Source: Blumeriella jaapii | Taxonomy: Eukaryota; Ascomycota; Leotiomycetes; Helotiales; Drepanopezizaceae | Reading direction: 5' to 3' | NCBI GenBank assembly: GCA_009599575.1 | Contig: VWND01000014.1 | Coordinates: 186,001-250,000 of the forward strand | DNA length: 64,000 bases | In this document: positions 1 to 10,966 of the stretch, piece after piece | Position numbering within the stretch: position 1 is the first letter of the stretch | Layout of the letters: every line of letters begins with the position of its first letter | The notes under the pieces: generated by a model | Database searches by the model: none | Seen by the model: only the letters and a program-made list of their open reading frames with translations | Told to the model about the DNA's origin: nothing | Program-made: the position numbers and the translations under genes

Positions 1-628
1 TCAAAAGAAATACTGCAGTCTTTCGGAAAATTGCGGCCTGGCGGAGCAGCTTCAGAGAGAAGGAATCGGGACCGAAATTGCGGAAGACATCCCGAACGCC
101 TTTCTTGAATGAGCTACGGTTGGAGCGCGAGAGAATGCGACTCCTCGCCTCTTCTGACCCCGCTGAAGTCAAGAAAGGGAGGGAGATGGTGACGCCTACT
201 AGCATCTTCCAAAAGCATGCAGCTGAACAAGATCTCATCGCCGATGACGACCTTGGCATACCTGGCCTCGGGGACATCTCTACGCGCCACGCCCGTCTGA
301 CGGCGAACGAAGAGAAGATTGCTGGGGAAAGCTTGGAAGACGGTGGTGCTTTCACTAAGGAATCTGATAGCGAGGAGATCTCTGCGGCCTTCGAGGCCGA
401 GGAGCCAGTCGGGGAAGATAACCGCACCAATTTCGAGAGAGTTTTAAACAAGAAACATCAGCCTGCGCTCGGGAGCACCCAGATCTGGCTGCCGATGACC
501 TTCCCTCCTGTTCCTAAGAAGGTATATCATCACCTACCTTCCATCTCTAACCCTACAAGCCACTGACTACCATCTAGGGAGAGTTTGACGTTAACAGGCT
601 GAGGGATAGCAAGTACTTCTTCTCATGA
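1..628 (+). CDS. 3' end of an unidentified gene (5' partial)
   Basis: An open frame enters from the left edge (first full codon at base 3) and continues without a stop to base 521. A 56-nt GT-AG intron (522-577, with CTGAC near the acceptor) joins it in phase 0 to a short last exon ending in TGA at 626-628. The visible product is charged, rich in Glu, Asp, Lys and Arg, looks disordered, and ends with the tail KKGEFDVNRLRDSKYFFS, which looks like a conserved C-terminus. I do not recognise the family. The start lies outside the window. Without the intron the frame would end at 564-566, losing the tail. Confidence is good that this is coding, low on function. Confidence 0.6.
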
Positions 629-1731
629 TAGACGTGCGGTAGTGCCATTTTTTACTTCTATTAGCCACCTCCCACAACTGCGATGGCTGAAATGCGTCAA
701 TGTTCTCTTCCCCCCTCCACCCCTCCTCTTCAAAGGAGGTCCTATGCATCTGCTGCTGTATAGCGAGGGTCGTTGCATTACCGCGAGGCGCAGGCGTTTT
801 TTGGAAATGAAAAGAAAAGAGTCCCGAAAGCGCGTCAGGTCTGGAGCGTCAAATACGTGGAGGCCGGGTTCTTGATCCCGAATGTGTTTATTACTACTGT
901 ACTGTTACTACACGCGACAATGAGCGGCAAGAGGAGTTCAGAGCGAAGGTCGGTTTTTTTCTTGGGGCTCCACGCTCTGTTACTAGCAGAAGGAGGGAAG
1001 AGGACTTGGCCCGAAAAAGCCGGTTCGATAGAAGGGATCCTTATGTATCTATGTATGTCTTGGTTCGAGCAATGTGCACATCTTGTACTGTATATCTATG
1101 TGTATCTGAAGTCTTTTCTCCGTTTGTCGCTTCGAAGAAGAAGAAGAAGAAGAAGAAGAAGAAGAAGAAGCAAAACGTGCACGATGAATGAATGGATGGA
1201 TGGATTAAGCGTGCTGCCACAGAGGAGGGTCGTACGTGCTGTATGTATGTATGTACTACAGCGATGTCGTCGCGCTGTGCTACTGTGTTGTGTTGTACTG
1301 TACAGCACTGTATATACATACATACACACGTGAGATAGACGTGAGATAGAGTGACATCTCCTCTCACCGGGCTCTGCATCGGCCGGGGACGGTGGGCCCT
1401 CACTCACTCACTCGCTCACTCCTGGCGCTGAAACTGAAACGGTACGGTAGGTTGGTTGGTTGGTTGGTTGGTTGTTCGTGTTTCGCTATATACGCCGTTT
1501 TATGTATGTATGTATGTATGTGTGTGTGTATGTTTGTGTGTATGTATGTTTGTATGTTTGTATGTATGTATGTATGTATGTATGTATGTTTATTTAAGGC
1601 GTCCACGATCATGACGGCCATGCAAGATGTTCAGAAAAGCCATCGAGCCAAGTAAACAAAGCCTCGCTCAGACCCCAAATCCGAAGATCATCGCCGAGAC
1701 CTTTCACCGCTCCCTATCCTCTCCTCCCGGG
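629..1731. other. Intergenic region with microsatellites
   Basis: No supportable gene is seen between the two convergent stop codons. The stretch carries (GAA)12 at 1134-1170, a GGTT run at about 1451-1474 and a TGTA/TTTG run at about 1501-1590. GTACTGTAC-type motifs occur near 1290-1310. Reading frames here encode only repeat-derived peptides. Confidence 0.7.
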
Positions 1732-3585
1732 CTAGGTAGGTACAGTGTCTTGAACGGCGGTCTCGTTCGCAATGCCCTGCGCCGTCGCAGCCAGGATGCC
1801 GGCGCCGATGATCCCCCCGTCATGACAAGGTCTCAACACGACCCTCGGCGCGGCTCTCTCGTCGTCCCCGCGCCCGAACTCCGCGCTCATGATCTCGTCC
1901 AGGAAGCGCTGGCAATCGTGCAGGTAGTCCTGGAAGTGGACGATGCAGCCCCCGGTGTAGCCGACCATCAACTCATCCACTTCGGGCGCGGGCCGTTGCC
2001 GTTGCCCAGGCCATCCGGAGACGCCGTCGATGATGGGGATAGGGGGATCTCGCCGGCGCACGCCAGCAGCGCCACGACGGCCGCGGCTACCATGCCGGCC
2101 GCGCGGACCTGGATCGCTTTGGCGATGGTGTAGACGGCGTGGGCGCTGTCGGCGGTCCACTGCCACGCGTCTGCTGCTTCTCCCGCGGGGATTTCCTGCT
2201 CTAGCTGTCTCAGCATCGAGGGCGCTTCCGCGCACAGAGGGGGCCCTAGGTTTCCCAGGAACGTGGTCGTGAGTCCATGGCGCCGCGTGAGGAGGGGCGG
2301 GAGTTTGGGTTCGGCGATCAAGAGGTGGTGGGTGAGGAAGTCCACGATGATGATGCGGCCTAGCTCTCCTAGGTAGCGGCCGGAAGTCATGTACTCAAAG
2401 GGTTGGAAACCCGGCGATTCGCCTTCGGCATCGAGCTTCTCGTCCCATGGCGTGACGAGTCCGCACTCGAGCAGCGCGCGTGCCGACCCGTTGATAGTGA
2501 ATTCCGTGTTCACCGTGATCTTGACTTCCCGGCCCTTTTCGGAGACGCCCAGAGAGTGCTCGGGTCGCTTGCTGGGGTGAAGCTGGCTGGGAGCTAGAGG
2601 GATGGTTGCGTTGCATCCGGTGCCTACGATGAGACCCATGGCAGCTTTCCGCCTCGCACTCTTCCGGAACATGTAGGCGAAGGAAACAAGAGTGGCGACT
2701 GAATCGTTCACGATAGCGGCGATTTGGACGCGCGGCAGCGTCGCGCCTCTTGAGCTTTCGTAGCCTTCCAGAAGCAGTCTGGCCAGGTCGAGATTCGAGG
2801 TGATCTGGAAGCCTTTGCCCATGGACATCAGGGTGGCATCGGACAGCGAGTGTTGGCTGGCGCAAGTAAGCAAGCATTCTCGCTTCGGATAGGGGCCGGT
2901 GTTTACATCATGGGAAAGCTGAAGCTGACCCCGAGCGGCAGCTCGTCCGATAGCTCGCCAGGCCAGATCCGACAAGCGTCCTGTACGACTTCTACCATGC
3001 GCTCTCCCATCCAGGCGAAGAGGTCCCCGGCTTTGTCGTTCTTCAACTGCTCTCCAATCGGCCAGCTTTTCTCCAGATGTCGTTGGACACGTGAGACTTC
3101 ACTTGGTCCCTCATCTCGACTGTCGCCATGTGCGAAAGTTCCAGATGCGAACAGCTCGATAAAGCCAACCCGAAGATTTGTACCTCCACTTGATGAATCT
3201 CAGAGACCGCGTTGCCATGGCCGGGGTCAGAACTTACATGTCAATAGCTAGATATCTAGAAGCTGTCAGTTATACTGTCTAGATATGAGTTCTGCCCGTC
3301 CCATCTCTCATAGGAAAGGGGAAGTAGCCAACTACGTGTACCAGGTTGAAGAAAGATCGAATAGTAGGAGTCCAGGAGAAACAGTTCGTACCTTCCGTCC
3401 TCGTCCCTCCTAGGCCTTAACAACTCCTCTGAAATTGGCGTCGGCAGGAATTGGTCCTTTGACTGGGCAGCGAGGGTGTTGAAAGTACTGCAGAGGCTTC
3501 TCGCAAGGCCGTGAATCGTGGGTATGTCGATTTGCAGAGGAAGGAGGAAGGCGTCCAGAGACAGAGGCTGGCTTTTGGAGGCCAT
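1732..3585 (-). CDS. xprF: Atypical hexokinase, XprF/HxkC-like (one frame break)
   Basis: A hexokinase-fold protein of about 539 aa once one frame break is allowed for. Exons on the minus strand: 3585-3392, 3255-3238 (only 18 nt), 3188-2907 and 2856-1732, all with GT-AG introns. Visible hexokinase signatures are QFLPTPISEELLRPR, then YLAIDIGGTNLRVGF reconstituted across two introns, AIVNDSVATLVSFAY with the usual catalytic-base Asp, GLIVGTGCNATIP, PGFQPFEYMTSGRYLGELGR and VGYTGGCIVHFQDY near the C-terminus. The MSMGKGF and GLIVGTG wording matches my memory of the XprF/HxkC branch. In Aspergillus this branch is reported as catalytically inactive and as a regulator of extracellular proteases during starvation. 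Near 1984-2003 the frame shifts by one base with no usable intron; one extra C in a CCC run would restore it. The start ATG at 3585 is the first before the conserved region. Confidence 0.78.
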
Positions 3586-3983
3586 TTGAAAGCTAACATG
3601 GAGGGGATCTGTAGACGATGGTAAAGCAGCAAGAAATGGGACTCGCAAAGCTTGGGTTGGAACGTATCTCCTGCGCCTTTAGCTCTGAATCTGTGATCAG
3701 ATCCTAGTCTGCTTAGTGTGGAGAAGTGAGTGGATGGAGGACACTGAGAAGTGGTCCAATTGGAAACATTGAATGTAGCCTTTAGAAGTGAGACCGTGGA
3801 AATGTTTTATAGCTTTATATGCAGGAGCAGAAACTACACTCAGAGAATTAGCCGAATTTTGAGAAGGGAAGGTGCGAATATCGAGTGACGGGTGTGCCCC
3901 GAGTAGGATGCAGCCCGCGCCCCAGACCTTCTTTTTAACTTCACAACCACATCTCTTAACTCTGTCTCGAGTTTCGCAACACC
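3586..3983. other. Divergent promoter region
   Basis: This lies between the divergently transcribed hexokinase-like and GILT-like genes. No gene, repeat or clear regulatory motif was recognised. Confidence 0.5.
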
Positions 3984-4918
3984 ATGCCTCCTCTCCCCAC
4001 CACCTATGCGCGGGGTACGAAGCATCCGGAGATGCTGACCGAGAAAGACGCCATGTTCCACCGCCGCATGAACCGTAGCAGTCGTCCCTTCGCGGTAGCT
4101 TTTGGGTTCGTCGCGCTTTGTTATCTACTCTGGACGCACGTATCCACCCCGAGTCTACTACGGCACTGGTGCCATGGGCAAGCAAGGCAGTTGGATCTTA
4201 CAGGAGACAATCCGCAGAAGGAGGGAAAGGCTTTGGTTCCATTTGAGGCGCACATCATGTCAAAGTGCCCGGATGCGACGGTACGCCCCATTCTTGCTGG
4301 TCGGTAGGGAAGGGTGCTCACAAGAGACAGGACTGCCTTAGAGATATGATCCTGCCAGCCATGCAGCGCGTTATCGAGAAGGTGAACTTCACCCTGTCAT
4401 ACATTGGCACGTAAGTTGCAGCCCATGGCTACCCCGCCTCTGATTCACGCCTGGCTTCTGACAGCTACTTTTCAAGTCCTACGGACAACGACGGGGTGGA
4501 ATGTATGCATGGCCCACAAGAATGCATGGGCAACATCATCGAGTTGTGCTCCCATAAATTGTACCCCGACCCGAAGATCTACCTAGGCTTCACCATGTGC
4601 CTCTCTCGCGACTACAAGGAGATCCCCGACGAGAGTCTGGTCTCCGACTGCGCCCTCGAGCACGGTATCGACATTGGCAAGCTCAACGACTGCGCGGTGG
4701 AGGATAACGGCGGGCTGGGAGTTGGCATGCTTCGCGACAGCGTGAGGAGGAGTACCGATGCAGGCGTAACGAAGAGTTGCACCGTCCGGCTGAACGAGGA
4801 GGTGTATTGCATCCGAGACGATGGCGAGTGGACCAACTGCCCACACGGGCCGGGCGTCAATGATCTGGTGCTTGCGGTTGAGAAGCTGTATCGCTCTTCT
4901 TCTGCTTCTCCAGCTTGA
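3984..4918 (+). CDS. GILT-family thiol reductase, membrane-anchored
   Basis: Three exons (3984-4280, 4331-4410, 4465-4918) encode 276 aa. Introns are 50 and 54 nt with good fungal sites. Residues 35-53 form one hydrophobic helix after a basic stretch, so the protein is probably a type II membrane protein facing the secretory lumen. The body has the layout of the gamma-interferon-inducible lysosomal thiol reductase (GILT) family: the AHIMSKCPDA region, LSYIGTY, the Q-E-C signature inside VECMHGPQECMGNIIELC, and conserved later cysteines (SDCALEHGIDIGKLNDCA). In animals GILT reduces disulfides with a CXXC pair. Here Cys95 is followed by Cys101, giving C-x5-C, so the mechanism may differ. The coding end overlaps the convergent DcpS gene by 62 bp. 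Confidence 0.8.
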
Positions 4919-5936
4919 GAGGAGCGAAGATTTCCGTCCATAGCTCACTAGCCTCCCCAACCGTATAATGTAATTCGACTTCGCTCATGCCCCGCTCGTC
5001 ATCCCCTCCCATGGTTTCCAGCTGCGAGATGATGCTCTGCAATCCGTAGGCCTTGCCGACTGCTTGCGTGGCTCCCGCTTCAAGCGCGACGTGCACGATG
5101 TGGATGTGGAAGTGATAGTAGGTAGGCTGGTAATGCACATACAGCTTCAGCATATCGCTCTCCACGCCCTGCGCCCCATACGTCTGGACCGTAGCCTCCA
5201 CGAGCGCATCTCGCATGCGCCTCAGCCACGGCAGATGGCTCTTCTTCAAATCGCGCAAACTCCAGATATCCCTCCTCTCGACCAGGCCCAGCAGATGCAG
5301 GGCCTCCGTCGTCTTGCGGTCCCAATTGAGATCCGGCAACAGCAGGAACCCCTCCTCGCCCGTCTCGCCCAGCGGCGTGCGGAAGATGACGTCCTCGGCC
5401 TCCGTCTTCCCCTCGATGATGTTGTCCACCCAGTTCAGCCGGCCCTGGTCCCGCTTCGCGCGCATGTACGGCAGCACACGCTCCCGGTACACGGCCGGCG
5501 TCTCGACCACCATGCGCACGCCCTGCGGGCGGTACTTCCGCACGTGCTGCTCTGTGCACGGGTAGATCAGGTTGATCTTCAGGTCCGCGACGTCCGCGGC
5601 CTCCTCGGCGGGCGGGGAGGGGGCCGCGGAGGCGAGGTACCAGAAGTAGACGTCGTTCGCGCCGAGGGTCGTGAGCGCGGCGAGCGAGGCAGGGAGGCGC
5701 GCGAGCTGGGCCGCGGAGCTGGGGAAGGGCGCGCGCTCGAGGATCAGGAGGGCGGGGAGGCGCTGGATGTGCCCGAGGAGAATGCAGCGCCGGCCGGCGT
5801 CGTCTGGGTACGCGAACTGGCTGTCAGCTACTGTAGCTGGCGGGGGTGGTGTTGTCAGTTACGTACCTTGCCTGAGGACGCGCTCGAGCTTGAAGAGCGG
5901 TACGAGAGATCCGGGGTCGGGGGCAACGTCGCTCAT
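4857..5936 (-). CDS. dcs1: Scavenger mRNA-decapping enzyme DcpS
   Basis: DcpS hydrolyses the cap dinucleotide or m7GDP-capped oligomers left after 3'-5' mRNA decay. The protein is about 347 aa. The N-terminal domain carries VPLFKLERVL and RRCILLGHIQRLPALLILERAPF. The C-terminal HIT domain has the histidine triad in YHFHIHIVHV, preceded by the usual LYVHYQPTY. The start is ATG at 5936. One intron begins at 5866 (GTACGT). Keeping the frame with no indel needs an unusually short 36-nt intron ending at 5831. A more normal 46-nt intron ending at 5821 after CTGACAG would need one missing base, so this gene may hold another indel. The 3' end overlaps the convergent GILT-like gene by 62 bp. Confidence 0.85.
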
Positions 5937-6568
5937 CGTGGCCACGAGTTTGTGGGGTACAAGGAAGGGAGAGGGTGTGGTGGTGAGAAGAACTGCAGCG
6001 GTGAGGCATGAGAAAGGGGGGGTGGTGTGGCCTCGCTAAGAGAAGCGAAAGAAAACGAAACAGAAAAGAAACCGGCCGCCCCCTCGAGGCCCAGCCACGC
6101 CGAACGTCAACACAACCAAACTTGATGTCAAGCTCCAGAAACCATCTCGGAGATGGATAGCGACGTGCAACAAAACCCCCGCAAGCGTCGGGTGGCGGCT
6201 GAGTTTCTGGTATCGCGCCGGTCAGCTCGCCTTGGAAGAGGATTGTGGCCGATGCTAGCTTCGCAACAGCCTCTCTTCCCGCAAGGAGGTGTGGCTCACA
6301 CTACCCTCGGACGTTGACTGCGACGTGCAACAAACTCCACGACCAAATGCTGAGACAGACTAGAGTTAGTAATCCTAGTTGGAGGCTAATCAGATATAGA
6401 GCCGTAGACGGCTCTGGAGGATTTCCGGCTCGCTAGGTCAACAGGTGAGTGAGCATGTGGAGGCGCAGAGTTTGGTCAATATGTTCATTACATTTCAACG
6501 CGAGCCGCCATGCCAGCTTCTTTCCCTTCCTTATCTGTTATACAGTAGCCCACGACTTGTGCCGAAAT
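5937..6568. other. Spacer upstream of dcs1 and downstream of cef1
   Basis: No supportable gene. The string GCGACGTGCAACAAA occurs twice, near 6161 and 6321, within otherwise unremarkable sequence; its meaning is unknown. Confidence 0.5.
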
Positions 6569-8977
6569 TCAAAGATGGCCATTCGTGCCATCCGTCAAAG
6601 TGAGCAGTTCCTCTTTCCTCAGCCTGTACAGATCCTGTGCCTCTCGTTCTCTCTTCGCCACGAAACCCAGCTCGCTTCTCAAGGACTCCAGTCTCCGTGA
6701 AATTGCAGCCTCTTCCGAGATCTGCAACGTTCTCAAAGAATCGAGGGACTGGGTGGCTTTGTCGAGAGCTTCTGTTGCCGCTCCGATCTTCTGACGCAGC
6801 ATTGTGGCGCGTTTCGCGTATCCACCAAGATGGAGGTTTAATTTCTTTTCCAGCTTGTTGCCCTTTTCAGCCAGGGCTACGATGGAGTCTTGGACGTTCT
6901 AGTTGATGTGAGTACGAAAAGTGTATGGTTTGAAGATGATAGGCTCTTACATTGAAAGATTGGACAAGCAGTGGGTGCTCATCAACTTCGTCCTCGTAAC
7001 CACTGATGCCAGGCAGCAAAGAGTGTGTCTTGGCTTCACTCCATGCTTGCTTGAACTCCTCAGATCCTAGCATCGCAGCTTCTTCCGGCACCTCCTTCGC
7101 GATCAAGAGTCGTGCGCGCGCAAGATCGTCGTCGTCGATGTCAGCCAGCGGAGCCGCCGTTCCCTTGACCTGAGCGCCTGGGACCGGGTACTTGATAGCG
7201 TCGTGGACTTGAAGTAAAGCTGCCTCCTTGGCGATGCTTGCCGCAACAGGATGCGAAATTTGTGAAGCATTGAGAAGCAGAGCACTAACGTCAAGATCGA
7301 TTGGCCGAGGGAGACCTTTCTGCATGACCTGGGTCCGTCGCTTGAACTCCACTGCCTCTTGCGCTTCCCGAATCCGTCGGTTTCTATCGTCTCGGATTGC
7401 TGCATCTTCTTCGGAGAGCTCCTCGGTGCCCAAGAGTTCTTGTTGTTCCTCTGGCAGTTCAAGTTCCCATTCGACATCCTTTGGTTTAGGCAAAGATGAA
7501 AGACCCTGCTTGAGCTTGTGCTTCAACGACATGTCTCGCAATTTTATGTCCCTGGGCGTGCTGCCCACTAGCTGCATGTCTCCATCAGCATTGAGAGCGA
7601 ATGTGTCGCGGGGTGTTCGCATTGGTGTTTGCCCTGGAACTCCAGGTGGCCCCATGGGAGTCTGGCCAATTCCATTCGAGGCTGTCTGAACGGTGTGGCC
7701 ATGGGGTTTGGGGTTTCCACCGTTTGTCGTCGAGGGGTAACACCATCGAATCCAGTACTTCCAGCACCCTCATATAGGGGAGTGTTTTCACCGCCCAAGA
7801 GTGACGACTGCGTTTCCGTCAGAGCTCTGATATTTCTGATCTCATTCGCGATGTGATCCTCCTGGGCAGGGGCTCTCGGTGTCCGAATCGGGGCCCCGCT
7901 GTTGATAGTTGAATATGTGTTGACCAATCCACGCGTGGCATCGTTCTCGCTGGATCTTGCCGCTATGTTGGCTCTCTCGCCAATCATGCCCATCTTTACG
8001 ATCTCCTCCAGCTCTCCCTCGCCGACTTGTGGTGATGGCAGCACCAAAGCCCTTCTCTTGCTGCTTTGTTCCGCCTCCCTGATCTTCTGCATCTGGCCAG
8101 CCTTCATCGCAGCCTGGTAAGATGCCGAGGGCGCTTCCTTCTCGCCCTTTCTGCGCTTCCGATCGGGGTCTTCCTCCTGATCTCCCTTCCGCTTGTTCGC
8201 AAGCTGCTGCTTTCTAGGATCAAATGCCTCCCTTTCCTTCTCATTCGACGCCTGCTCGTCCCCCGTCTCGTAGAAACCCGGCGCAGGCGCCTTTTCGAAT
8301 GGGATGTCGGCATTGTAATCCATCATTCCCTTCTTGCGGCTCACCACCTTGACATTGATGCCCGCATTTTTCAGCTCTCTCCTCTTCTGCAAGACCGCCA
8401 ACCTCCTCGACTCCTCCAACTGCCTCTCCCTCGCCTTCCGCTTCGCCTTCTTTCCCTGGGTATTCGCAAGACGCGCTCTCGCCTCGCTCAGCATTTCCTT
8501 TTCGTCCTCATCCAGGTCAATCGTGTCCGGCCGCGCAGGTTTCGACTCGGGATCTGGGTCCACCTCGCCAGGCCTCAACCTCCGCACATCATCGGCAGAC
8601 GGTGCCTTCGTCTCTCCGCCGTCCGGTCCTCCGAGACCGAGCTCCCCAGCCTCCTTCTGCTCGGCCTCATCAAGCAGCCTTTGGTACCTCTCCAGGCACT
8701 GCGTCGCGGTTCTGCCGACCAAGGGAGCGATGGTGCGCCATTGAGTGGGCATCAACTTTGCCAAATGCAACAGCTTCTCGTCCTCCTCTTTGCTCCATTC
8801 GATCTTCCGGATGCCGGGGTCCAGCCATTCGCTCCATCGTGCCTTGCATTGCTTTGGGGTCTTCCGCGCGAGGAGCGACGAAACCCGAGCCCACTGGTTG
8901 AGACCATACTTCGAGACCGAGGCCTTCAAGATCTCGTCCTCGATATTCGTCCACACTCCCCCTTTGACAACCGGCAT
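6569..8977 (-). CDS. cef1: Pre-mRNA splicing factor Cef1/Cdc5 (one frame break)
   Basis: Cef1/CDC5L is a core Myb-repeat component of the Prp19 (NineTeen) complex and sits in the catalytic spliceosome. From the ATG at 8977 ([18 protein letters not shown]) two SANT/Myb repeats follow at about residues 6-55 and 58-108, with the Trp spacing visible in [18 protein letters not shown] and [18 protein letters not shown] basic region, TP-rich segments and a C-terminal coiled coil follow. A 52-nt intron (6950-6899) precedes the last exon. The length is 785 aa once one missing base near 7684-7690 is allowed for. There the frame passes from NPMATPF to [12 protein letters not shown] with no intron available. 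An upstream in-frame ATG at 9046 exists, but the family starts at MPVV. Confidence 0.9.
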
Positions 8978-9720
8978 GCTGGCGTATGTTTTGTGGTGTA
9001 TCGGTGATGTCTTCGCAGCGCGCCTGGAATTATTTGAACATGCCATTGGCGCGGCTTTGCCATGCCTTAGTCATCATTGATCACGTGACTGTTTTCCTGG
9101 GGACGAGCACAATCTCGACTACGGTCCAGGCAAGACAGGTCTATCATGTATTTTCCTTCCGATAGGGAGAGCAGTTAATCTGATCTGCAGGTTTGCTGTG
9201 GAATGCCAAGTTTATTCTATGGTCTACCTCCCCAAATTATTCCCGTCTAAACCGAGAATATGAGGTTGTGTATTCCCACTTCGCAGATGAGAGAGAGAAC
9301 TTTCACCTGATCAAACAGAAGAATACTAACATCCGCAGACTTCAGGTGTCCCGGCAAACTTGGAGAAGCGGCGACTTTGAAGAACGAGTGTGAGCAGCAA
9401 TGGCTCCGAATACAGTCTCAGCGTTGAATAAACGAGGCACCTGTACCTCTTGTCTTAACTTCAATTCTCACATAGCCTTGAATCTTCGTCCAACATCATT
9501 GCGTTACACCGTGGGACCTTGTATAACTGTCCCACCGTTTTGAAGAACATCAGCTGCTTCTATCAGATCACCTGTCCCAAATAATAGAGCGTCGCCGATG
9601 TCAAGATGCCACAAAATCCGTGTGGCACAAAGTAGCAAGTTTCCTTCTGCGAAAGTGAGAATGACATATAATTAACGAATGTTTTTCAGGAACCCAGAAA
9701 CCGTTTATCGGTCTAAAATT
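8978..9720. other. Spacer between cef1 promoter and dehydrogenase 3' end
   Basis: Both flanking genes are on the minus strand. Open frames here are short and show no family signature. It probably holds the cef1 promoter (right of 8977) and the dehydrogenase 3' UTR. Confidence 0.5.
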
Positions 9721-10966
9721 CTATTCGATCTTGATTGTGAGCTTTCCAAAGTGCTTCTGGTCCCACATGTACTGGTATGCCCTGTGTTTTGTTAGCATTC
9801 ACTCTATCCCTTTCTCTCTCTCTCTCCCTCTCGCTAACACCGAGGAAGGTAAATAAGGAAGAAACTCACTCCTTTGTCTCCTCAAACCCGAACACCTTCT
9901 CATCCACAACAGGCTTTATCTTATTCGCCTCAATGGCACGGTTCATTTCCTCGAACTGCGCCCTGCTCCCGACCAGTATGCCTCGGACTGTGCATACGTT
10001 GTTCAGTGCTTCCAGGAAGGTCGGCTGCTCCTGCGCGTTCCCACCCAAGAATCCAATGATCGAAATCACGCCATCGATCTTCACAGCCTTGAGACTCTGT
10101 GCCATCGTCGTTGCCCCGCCGACCTCGAGGATGTGGTCGACGCCTTCGCGCCCAGGCGTCAGGGACGCAGCTTGCTCGCCCCAGTTGGGAACTTCTTTGT
10201 AGTTGATAACGTGGTCTGCGCCAAGCTTCTTCAACACGTCGGCCTTCGCTGCAGAGCTTGTAGTAGCGATGACTGTGGCCCCAGCCGCCTTTGCGAACTG
10301 GACCGCGAAAATGCTGACGCCTCCCGTTCCCTGCGTCAACACGACGTCCCCTGGACGCAATGCTTTGAGGCCATAGAGAGCGTTCCATGCGGTCAGTGCC
10401 GCGCAGGGAAGCGTGGAAGCTTCTAGCCAGTTGAGAGACGCAGGCATCTCAACCAGACCGGTTTCGGCAAACGATCCATACTGGCGGAGGGTGCCGTCGA
10501 CCGTGCCGCCGACCCCAGTCGTGACCGTCTTGGAATCCAACGAGCCGCTGAGATGGCCTTGGTTGAAGAGCGTGAGGACTTTCGCGCCGAGCTGGAAGCG
10601 CGTGACTTTCTTCCCCACGGCAATGACTTCCCCTGCTCCATCGGAGCCAGGGACAACACCTACCCTTAGAGCGAAGGGGTACCGTCCTGAATGCCGTTAG
10701 TCTTGTGTCATTGCTATTCAGAGAGAGAGAGAGAGAGAGAGCTCGGGAGCTCGGGAGCTTGTCCCTCCCTGGTGGTAGCTTTGCCACATACCTTGGGGGA
10801 TGATCAAATCGCGGTAGTTCAAGGATGCCGCGTGGAACTTGACGAGGACTTCATTGTCAGAAAGCTCTGGGATTGGCACCTCTCGGTCGAGCTTCAAGCT
10901 GTCAAACCCGTCTAGGGCGCTGACGGTCCAGGCTGCGGTAGTCTTTGGGACTGCGGCTGAAGACAT
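9721..10966 (-). CDS. Zinc-type alcohol dehydrogenase / quinone oxidoreductase family
   Basis: Three exons (10966-10792, 10686-9870, 9781-9721) encode 350 aa of the medium-chain dehydrogenase/reductase superfamily. The GroES-like N-terminal half shows VLVKFHAASLNYRDLIIPQ and PGSDGAGEVIAVG. The Rossmann half shows LTQGTGGVSIFAVQFAKAAG followed by ATTSSAAK, the NAD(P)-binding pattern. The end is QYMWDQKHFGKLTIKIE. The structural-zinc cysteine cluster is absent, which fits the NADPH:quinone-reductase/zeta-crystallin-like subgroup. The substrate cannot be told. Intron 1 (10791-10687) contains a dinucleotide run, (AG)11 on the plus strand, and intron 2 (9869-9782) a complementary (TC) run. In the transcript these two runs could pair around exon 2. 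Confidence 0.85.

Noticed and set aside
2030..2272. Arg-rich plus-strand frame within the hexokinase region
   Set aside because: Shadow of the minus-strand gene.
8066..9007. Long plus-strand frame opposite cef1
   Set aside because: Antisense shadow of a strongly conserved coding exon.
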